A stretch of 64,000 nt of DNA from Halomonas sp. 25-S5 (lineage in GTDB: Bacteria > Pseudomonadota > Gammaproteobacteria > Pseudomonadales > Halomonadaceae), in assembly GCF_029889845.1 (NCBI RefSeq), contig NZ_JARANV010000017.1, positions 28,952-92,951 of the forward strand, in the 5' to 3' direction. Numbering within the stretch: the first letter of the stretch is position 1; each line of letters opens with the position of its first letter. Below, in pieces: positions 58,665-64,000 of the stretch. The position numbers and the translations under genes are program-made. Below the pieces are notes generated by a model. It saw only the letters and a list, made by a program, of their open reading frames with translations. It was not told where the DNA came from and ran no database searches.

Positions 58665-58922
58665 AGTGATCACTCCTTCGTGCCGGAACCTCACGAGAGG
58701 ATTCCGGTGGTTACCATCTCTCCCGACCGGAGGTCGGGAGTCCTGGGTGATGGTGCTCACCAGATACCTGGCGGCCACACCATCTGCGCAGGCCTTCCCG
58801 GGGAAGATTAAGCCGCGCTCGCAAGAGACGCGGCACCTGCGGTCTTTGACGATGCCCCGCCGGCGAGGATAGCCCGGCACGGGGACCGCAAAGTTCCTGC
58901 AATCGTCTCGATCACCGCCCGA
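58665..58922 (-). promoter_or_regulatory. L10 leader region (rplJ 5' UTR)
   Basis: The gap between rplA and rplJ has several pairings, including CCGACC with GGTCGG (58727-58740) and GATGGTG with CACCATC (near 58788 and 58750). Such a leader is where the L10-(L7/L12) complex binds in other gammaproteobacteria. The assignment rests on position and folding, not on a model search. Confidence 0.5.
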
Positions 58923-59615
58923 TCAAGCCAGGGCAGAATGATCGATGGTCAGCCCCGGACCCATGGTGCTGGACACGGTGACTTTCTTGAGATAAATACC
59001 CTTGGACGTGCTCGGCTTGAGCCGCTTCAGGTCGGCGACCAGCGCCTCCAGGTTGCCCTGGATGGCAGAGATGTCGAAGTCGACCTTGCCCAGGGTGGTA
59101 TGGATGATGCCGTTCTTGTCGGTCCGGAAGCGCACCTGGCCGGCCTTGGCGTTCTTGACGGCAGTGGCCACGTCAGGCGTCACGGTGCCGACCTTGGGGT
59201 TGGGCATCAGGCCGCGCGGACCGAGGATCTGGCCGAGCTGGCCGACGACCCGCATGGCGTCCGGCGAGGCGATGACCACATCGAAGTCCAGCTGGCCCTT
59301 CTTGACCTGCTCGGCCAGGTCGTCCATGCCGACGATGTCGGCACCGGCTTCCTTAGCGGCATCGACGTTGGCACCCTGGGTGAAGACCGCGACACGCACG
59401 TCCTTGCCGGTACCGTTGGGCATGACCGTGGCGCCACGCACGACCTGGTCGGACTTACGCGGGTCGACGCCCAGGTTGATGGCGACGTCCAGGGATTCCT
59501 TGAACTTGACGGTGGAGAGCTCGGAGAGCAAGGCCACGGCCTCGTCGAGGGAGTAGGTGCGGTTGGCGTCGACCTTCTCGCGAATCTGCTGTGCACGCTT
59601 GGTAAGCTTGGCCAT
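58923..59615 (-). CDS. rplA: 50S ribosomal protein L1
   Basis: A 230-residue L1 of the E-site stalk, also the repressor of the L11 operon in E. coli. It starts [20 protein letters not shown] and has the signature [20 protein letters not shown]. It starts two bases after the rplK stop. Confidence 0.97.
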   Translation of the reverse strand: MAKLTKRAQQIREKVDANRTYSLDEAVALLSELSTVKFKESLDVAINLGVDPRKSDQVVRGATVMPNGTGKDVRVAVFTQGANVDAAKEAGADIVGMDDLAEQVKKGQLDFDVVIASPDAMRVVGQLGQILGPRGLMPNPKVGTVTPDVATAVKNAKAGQVRFRTDKNGIIHTTLGKVDFDISAIQGNLEALVADLKRLKPSTSKGIYLKKVTVSSTMGPGLTIDHSALA

Positions 59616-59617
59616 GA

Positions 59618-60049
59618 TCAGAGACCCTCCACGTTCAGGCCCATGCTGCGGGCACTACCGGCAATGGTACGCACCGCGGCGTCGAGATCGGCAGCCGTCA
59701 GGTCCGGCTCCTTGGTCTTGGCGATCTCCTCGAGCTGCTCGCGGGTCACGGTGCCGACTTTGGTCTTGTTCGGCTCGCCGGAGCCGGACTTGATGCCGGC
59801 CGCCTTCTTCAGTAGGACCGCGGCGGGCGGGGTCTTGGTGATGAAGGTGAAGCTGCGGTCCGAGTAGACGGTAATGACCACGGGGGTCGGCAGGCCCGGC
59901 TCGATGTCCTGGGTCGCGGCGTTGAACGACTTGCAGAACTCCATGATGTTGACACCGTGCTGGCCCAGCGCGGGGCCCACGGGGGGACTCGGGTTGGCCT
60001 TGCCAGCTGCCACCTGCAGCTTGATGTAAGCCTGTACTTTCTTGGCCAT
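59618..60049 (-). CDS. rplK: 50S ribosomal protein L11
   Basis: A 143-residue L11 of the GTPase-associated centre. It opens [20 protein letters not shown] and carries the proline-rich [20 protein letters not shown]. The upstream spacer to nusG holds a short perfect hairpin. Confidence 0.97.
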   Translation of the reverse strand: MAKKVQAYIKLQVAAGKANPSPPVGPALGQHGVNIMEFCKSFNAATQDIEPGLPTPVVITVYSDRSFTFITKTPPAAVLLKKAAGIKSGSGEPNKTKVGTVTREQLEEIAKTKEPDLTAADLDAAVRTIAGSARSMGLNVEGL

Positions 60050-60095
60050 GATGGACTCCAGTTGGGTAGTAGCGCCTTGCGGCTCCCCGGGTTAC

Positions 60096-60117
60096 ACAAC
60101 CACCCGTGGGTGGTTGT
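60096..60117 (-). promoter_or_regulatory. Hairpin in the nusG-rplK spacer
   Basis: ACAACCACCC and GGGTGGTTGT are perfectly complementary over 10 bp with a two-base formal loop and no T tract. It lies in the L11 leader, where L1 binds in E. coli, but it does not obviously mimic that site. Confidence 0.4.
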
Positions 60118-60141
60118 CACGAAACAGTCAGGGCCGGAAGG

Positions 60142-60675
60142 CTATTCCTTCTCGACCTGGGCAAACTCCAGCTCGACGGGCGTAGAGCGGCCGAAGATCA
60201 GCACGCTGACCTGCACACGGCTCTTGTCATAGTTGACCTCCTCGACGACCCCGTTGAAGTCGGCGAAGGGTCCATCGACGACGCGCACCGACTGGCCCGG
60301 CTCGAAGAGCGTCTTGGGCTTCGGCTTGTCGGTGCCGTCCTTGACCCGGCTGAGGATGGCATCCGCCTCCTTGCGGCTAATGGGGGCCGGTTTCTCCTTG
60401 GTGCCACCGATGAACCCCATGACGCGCGGGGTCTCGTTGACCAGGTGCCAGGTCTCGTCATCCATCTCCATCTCGACCAGCACATAGCCGGGATAGAACT
60501 TGCGCTCGCTCTTGCGACGCTTGCCGTCTCGCACCTCGACGACCTCTTCGGTCGGCACCAGGATCTCGCCGAAGCGATCCTCCATGCCGTGCATCTTCAC
60601 GCGCTCGATGAGCGAGCGCATGACATGCTTCTCGAAGCCGGAGTAGGCGTGGACGACATACCAACGCTTGGACAT
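60142..60675 (-). CDS. nusG: Transcription termination/antitermination factor NusG
   Basis: A 177-residue NusG. The N-terminal NGN domain ([20 protein letters not shown]) binds RNA polymerase, and the C-terminal KOW domain ([20 protein letters not shown]) contacts Rho or S10. It lies eight bases after secE. Confidence 0.98.
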   Translation of the reverse strand: MSKRWYVVHAYSGFEKHVMRSLIERVKMHGMEDRFGEILVPTEEVVEVRDGKRRKSERKFYPGYVLVEMEMDDETWHLVNETPRVMGFIGGTKEKPAPISRKEADAILSRVKDGTDKPKPKTLFEPGQSVRVVDGPFADFNGVVEEVNYDKSRVQVSVLIFGRSTPVELEFAQVEKE

Positions 60676-60683
60676 GAAAACTC

Positions 60684-61052
60684 CTAACCGATGACGCCGG
60701 ACATCGCCCAGCCAAGAAGGGTGTCGATCAGCCAGAGCATCAGCCCGACCACCAGCACGGCCACCAGCACGATGGCGGTGGTCTGCACGGTCTCGGGCCG
60801 GGTCGGCCAGACGACACGCTGAATCTCCTTCTTCGCACTCCTGGCGAGCTCGACCAGATCACGACCCTTGGTCGTGGTCAGCGCCACCAGTGCCGCCGCC
60901 ACGCTGAGCACGACGACACCGAGCACACGATAGAGAAGCGCCTGGTCGGCGAAATAGGTATTGCCGACCACGGCAAGGACCAGCAGAGTGACGACAACCG
61001 CCCACTTGAGCCCGTCGTGGCGCGACTCCTGCACCTCGGCGTTATGCTTCAT
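60684..61052 (-). CDS. secE: Preprotein translocase subunit SecE
   Basis: A 122-residue SecE with three hydrophobic segments, as in enterobacteria (about residues 16-32, 38-58 and 92-115), and the conserved cytoplasmic [19 protein letters not shown]. The [11 protein letters not shown] was chosen; the frame runs open 34 codons upstream towards tRNA-Trp. It is probably co-transcribed with tRNA-Trp and nusG. Confidence 0.96.
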   Translation of the reverse strand: MKHNAEVQESRHDGLKWAVVVTLLVLAVVGNTYFADQALLYRVLGVVVLSVAAALVALTTTKGRDLVELARSAKKEIQRVVWPTRPETVQTTAIVLVAVLVVGLMLWLIDTLLGWAMSGVIG

Positions 61053-61124
61053 GAAAACGAGACTCCTCAGGGTGCGGCAATCGAAACATGAAAGTATATG
61101 AGATCTCGCCAGCCTGGGGAAGAC

Positions 61125-61200
<76 letters not shown>

Positions 61201-61253
61201 GTACTTGCTTCCGCGACCACCCTTTGCAGGCGGCCTGTACGACAGCGGGCGCC

Positions 61254-61282
61254 ATGATAGCGAAAGCCGCTCCTCCTGGCAA
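61254..61282 (-). promoter_or_regulatory. Promoter of tRNA-Trp-secE-nusG
   Basis: On the minus strand TTGCCA and TATCAT are separated by 17 bp. It lies between the tRNA-Thr terminator and tRNA-Trp, in the space where a tuf gene is found in many relatives. Confidence 0.65.
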
Positions 61283-61306
61283 CCCCTTCCCCGCGCGACT
61301 TCACCG

Positions 61307-61344
61307 TGGGAAAGAAAAAGAAAAGGCGAGCCGTGGCTCGCCTT
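61307..61344 (-). terminator. Terminator of the tRNA-Tyr-Gly-Thr operon
   Basis: The stem AAGGCGAGCC / GGCTCGCCTT is followed on the minus strand by TTCTTTTTCTTT. It lies eight bases after tRNA-Thr and is a strong intrinsic terminator. Confidence 0.9.
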
Positions 61345-61351
61345 CTCGATA

Positions 61352-61426
61352 TGGAGCTCATGGACGGATTTGAACCGTCGACCTCACCCTTACCAAGGGT
61401 GTGCTCTACCCCTGAGCTACATGAGC
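61352..61426 (-). tRNA. tRNA-Thr (GGT)
   Basis: A 75-nt cloverleaf with acceptor GCTCATG/CATGAGC, encoded CCA, anticodon stem CACCC/GGGTG with loop TTGGTAA (anticodon GGT). It is the third gene of the Tyr-Gly-Thr cluster. Confidence 0.97.
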
Positions 61427-61455
61427 GCAACCTTGTGGCATCAAAGCCAAACACC

Positions 61456-61529
<74 letters not shown>

Positions 61530-61578
61530 CGACCCACTCTTGCTTGCCATCACTCGACGCATCGGGTGCGGCTTAACC

Positions 61579-61662
<84 letters not shown>

Positions 61663-61674
61663 AGCTGGCGGTGT

Positions 61675-61702
61675 ATTCTACCGCCTGTGCTTCCGGTGTC
61701 AA
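61675..61702 (-). promoter_or_regulatory. Promoter of the tRNA-Tyr-Gly-Thr operon
   Basis: On the minus strand a perfect TTGACA and TAGAAT are separated by 16 bp, 12 bp upstream of the mature tRNA-Tyr 5' end. Confidence 0.85.
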
Positions 61703-61778
61703 GTGCCTGTTTTCTCTGCCTCTTGACCGCGCGCGACAAACCTGCTGACTGCGCCTTTCCGGAACGCGGCGCATTGTG

Positions 61779-62618
61779 TCAAAGCAGCATCGAGAATGCA
61801 AGCGCGGCCCGGATCTTTTCCAGCGCCACCGGCGAGGGCACCCGAGGCGCCCCGGACATGCGTCCCGCCCGCTCGGCAGCGGTCAGCGGAAAACAGGCCT
61901 CCAGCCCACCGTAGACCATGTCCGGCCAGACCGCATGAGGCACCTGGATGCCCCGCGATACCACCCGGGCGTCACCGCCGGTCAGCATCATCGGCAGTGC
62001 CACCCCCTGCTGATCACACACCTCGCTGTAGATGCGATTGACCGCGCTCACCGCCGCCATGTAGATGCCGTGATTGACCGCTTCGACGGTACGCCTGCCG
62101 GGCTCCAGCAGCTCCTCGGCCTCGCTGTCCGGGTCGATGGCCACGTTGCGGGTACCAAGCTTCAGACTCTCCTTCATCAGCCGCAGCCCGGGCAGGATAT
62201 AGCCGCCCAGGTGGCGCCCACCGGGCAGCACGAAGTCGACGGTGATGGCGCTACCGCAATCCACGGCGCAACAGCCGCCGGCCAGATGGTAACCCGCCAG
62301 CGCCCCCATCCAGCGGTCGACCCCCAGCCGGCCGGGCTCCTCGTAGCCGTTGGTGACTCCCAGGGCCTCGGCCGTGGAGCGCGCCACATGCACGGTGCCG
62401 ACACGCCGGTGCAGCAGCGCCACCGTCTCCTCCAGCACCGCCCTGCGCGCCACGCTGGAGATGCGCACCGCCTCGACGACGTCGAGGTCCGGGATATCCG
62501 CCCCCGGGCGCCACTCCTCACGGGTCCAGACCGCCCCGCGGGAGCGGATCTCGCTGCTGTCGGCATCCTTGAGCCGCCACTTGGACAGGGTGTTGCCGAT
62601 ATCGAGGTCCAGGATCAT
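61779..62618 (-). CDS. coaX: Type III pantothenate kinase
   Basis: Phosphorylates pantothenate, the first step of coenzyme A synthesis; type III enzymes are insensitive to CoA. The 279-residue protein has the ASKHA motifs DIGNT (6-10), GVDRW (99-103) and DCGSAITVDF (120-129). It overlaps the birA stop by four bases, forming the usual birA-coaX pair. Confidence 0.95.
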   Translation of the reverse strand: MILDLDIGNTLSKWRLKDADSSEIRSRGAVWTREEWRPGADIPDLDVVEAVRISSVARRAVLEETVALLHRRVGTVHVARSTAEALGVTNGYEEPGRLGVDRWMGALAGYHLAGGCCAVDCGSAITVDFVLPGGRHLGGYILPGLRLMKESLKLGTRNVAIDPDSEAEELLEPGRRTVEAVNHGIYMAAVSAVNRIYSEVCDQQGVALPMMLTGGDARVVSRGIQVPHAVWPDMVYGGLEACFPLTAAERAGRMSGAPRVPSPVALEKIRAALAFSMLL

Positions 62619-63604
62619 GCGCGTCTCCGCACACTGATCTCGCCGCCAGCAAGCCGCACCGGCCGCCCATCCTGCCGCACCCAGAGGTGGCCGGCATCAT
62701 CCACGTCCCCGGCGGTGGCCGACTCCCGGGTTCCCCGCTGCAGGATCTCCACCTCGCAGCCGGCGAAGGCGTGACGGGCGTTCCAGTCGTCACGCCAGGC
62801 GGAGAAGCCCTGCTGCTCGAAGCCCGCCAGCAGGGGCAGCAGCTCGTCCAGCAGCTCGACGGCGAGGGCATTGCGGGAGAGCCCCGGCGCCTGGTCATGG
62901 ACGGCCGCGACGGCCTGGTCAATGCCCTCACGGAATGCCGCCGGCAGATCGACATTGATGCCCATGCCCAGCACCACCTCACAGGGGCCGGCAGCATCAC
63001 CGCTGATCTCCACCAGGATGCCCGCCAGCTTGCCGAGCGCCCCGTCATCGCCCTCCAGCAGCACATCATTGGGCCACTTGAGACGAGGCCTGACGCCGTG
63101 GCGCTCGAGCACCCTGGCGAGAGCCACGCCCAGCGCCAGGCTCAGCCCTTCCAGCGACGCCACCCCCGCCTCGACCCGCCAGCCGATCGAGAGCATCAGG
63201 GTACGCCCCCAGGGCGTCACCCAGGGGCGTCCTCGGCGCCCGCGCCCTTCGCTCTGCTGCTCCACCAGGCAGATCTCGCCGTGCCCTGCCCCTTGGGAGA
63301 AACGCTCGCGCAGGAAGGCGTTGCTGGATGGCAGGCTCTCCTCCACGAACAGCCGCGTCAGATGCGGGCGCGCCTGTCGCGAGAGGCCGGCGACGATGAT
63401 GCCCCCCTCCAGCAGCTCCAGGCGTTCGACCAGGCGATACCCCTGGCCCTTGACCGCTTCCATGGGAATGCCCAGGGACTCCAGTTTGCGCAACTGCTTC
63501 CATACTGCCGCCCGCGACACGCCCAGCCGTTCGCCCAGCTGCTCGCCGGAGTGGAACTCGCCATCGCTCAGCAGGCGGATCAGGTCACCGATGGTCATGC
63601 TCAT
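62615..63604 (-). CDS. birA: Biotin-protein ligase / biotin operon repressor BirA
   Basis: A 329-residue bifunctional BirA. The N-terminal winged helix (SGEQLGERLGVSRAAVWKQL) binds biotin operators. The central ligase domain has GRGRRG (120-125) for the biotinyl-AMP loop and KWPNDVLL. A C-terminal SH3-like domain follows. It biotinylates acetyl-CoA carboxylase and represses biotin synthesis. It lies downstream of the rRNA operon terminators and is co-transcribed with coaX. Confidence 0.95.
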   Translation of the reverse strand: MSMTIGDLIRLLSDGEFHSGEQLGERLGVSRAAVWKQLRKLESLGIPMEAVKGQGYRLVERLELLEGGIIVAGLSRQARPHLTRLFVEESLPSSNAFLRERFSQGAGHGEICLVEQQSEGRGRRGRPWVTPWGRTLMLSIGWRVEAGVASLEGLSLALGVALARVLERHGVRPRLKWPNDVLLEGDDGALGKLAGILVEISGDAAGPCEVVLGMGINVDLPAAFREGIDQAVAAVHDQAPGLSRNALAVELLDELLPLLAGFEQQGFSAWRDDWNARHAFAGCEVEILQRGTRESATAGDVDDAGHLWVRQDGRPVRLAGGEISVRRRA

Positions 63605-63760
63605 GCCCCTGACGGGAAATATGACATTCTAGCGGATGCGGCCAGCCCCCGGAAACGCCAGCGACCAAAGTGGGTGAGTGCATGGGCGGCTCGACGGCCA
63701 CGGCACAGGGGGTCGTGGGGTTCATTACCGCGACGGCTAACCTTCCCCGGCTTCCCATAT

Positions 63761-63795
63761 AAAAAAACCCCGAGCTCTGGACGAGCTCGGGGTTT
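63761..63795 (-). terminator. Distal rRNA operon terminator
   Basis: A 13-bp stem AAACCCCGAGCTC / GAGCTCGGGGTTT with a five-base loop is followed on the minus strand by seven T. It is the second of two tandem terminators after 5S rRNA. Confidence 0.95.
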
Positions 63796-63851
63796 ATCGG
63801 GATGAGTCTCTGATGCTCATCCAGCCGACGCTTTCGCGGCCATCAACGAGA

Positions 63852-63881
63852 AAACCCCAGCTTCGTTCGAAGCTGGGGTTT
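63852..63881 (-). terminator. Proximal rRNA operon terminator
   Basis: A 14-bp stem AAACCCCAGCTTCG / CGAAGCTGGGGTTT with a two-base formal loop is followed by TTTTCT on the minus strand, 11 bp after the 5S rRNA 3' end. Confidence 0.9.
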
Positions 63882-63891
63882 CAGAATAGGT

Positions 63892-64000
63892 GCCTGACGA
63901 TGACCTACTCTCGCATGGGGAGGCCCCACACTACCATCGGCGCTGAGCGGTTTCACTGCTGAGTTCGGCAAGGGATCAGGTGGTTCCCGCACGCTATGGT
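63892..64000 (-). rRNA. rrf: 5S ribosomal RNA (5' end outside window)
   Basis: On the minus strand the sequence shows the 5S hallmarks: ACCATAGCG near the 5' side, CCGAACTCAG and GTGAAAC, then GCGCCGATGGTAGTGTGGGG and GCGAGAGTAGG. The last roughly eight 5' nucleotides lie beyond the window. It is the final gene of an rRNA operon read leftward. Confidence 0.96.

Overview
The window is a GC-rich gammaproteobacterial chromosome segment that looks like Halomonas or a close member of the Halomonadaceae. This rests on gene order (rplU-rpmA-obgE-proB, ispB next to tRNA-Pro, uvrA-MFS-ssb, and the tRNA-Tyr/Gly/Thr, Trp-secE-nusG run leading into the ribosomal super-cluster) and on protein character; no database search was possible.

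Layout. 1-3522 (minus): the rplU-rpmA-obgE-proB cluster, with a two-gene DUF433/DUF5615 toxin-antitoxin-like pair inserted between obgE and proB. 3816-11178: ispB, a proline tRNA, a DUF808 membrane protein, a universal stress protein, a membrane-anchored thioredoxin-like protein and rapA, ending in a REP-like hairpin and an 8-bp tandem repeat. 11177-19723: an accessory light/photo-oxidative-stress block. It holds a TIGR01777 epimerase, a 31-codon remnant of an FAD oxidoreductase, cbiX, a LitR/CarH-like MerR regulator, a DNA photolyase and a tightly overlapping lipid-modification operon (NTF2-like, SDR, COG2907 FAD oxidase, DUF1365, Cfa-like methyltransferase). Two matching arrays of 6-bp boxes spaced exactly 11 bp apart are found here. 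One precedes the regulator operon; the other lies inside the 5' coding part of the NTF2-like gene and distorts its codon usage. 19740-27410: a PAS-GGDEF-EAL protein, fabA-fabB, a PlsC-type acyltransferase, an RmlD-like protein, ssb and a YajR-like transporter. 27571-30432: uvrA, followed by a MITE-like structured repeat.

30680-61052 (all minus) is one continuous block of translation and transcription genes: alpha, spc and S10 operons, tuf-fusA-rpsG-rpsL, rpoC-rpoB-rplL-rplJ, rplA-rplK and nusG-secE. Upstream are four tRNA genes (Trp, Thr, Gly, Tyr), then coaX-birA, and at the right edge the end of an rRNA operon (5S rRNA with two tandem terminators). The block has near-consensus promoters before rpsJ, rpsL, tRNA-Trp and tRNA-Tyr, an attenuator between rplL and rpoB, and a 258-bp L10-type leader. 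The second tuf gene usually found between tRNA-Thr and tRNA-Trp is absent.

The most promising material for follow-up is the LitR-like regulatory system (12124-15138): a regulator that has lost the cobalamin-ligand residues, operators with 11-bp periodicity, a promoter embedded in a coding sequence, a decayed first gene behind an intact operator, and a Cfa homologue with two altered bicarbonate-site residues.
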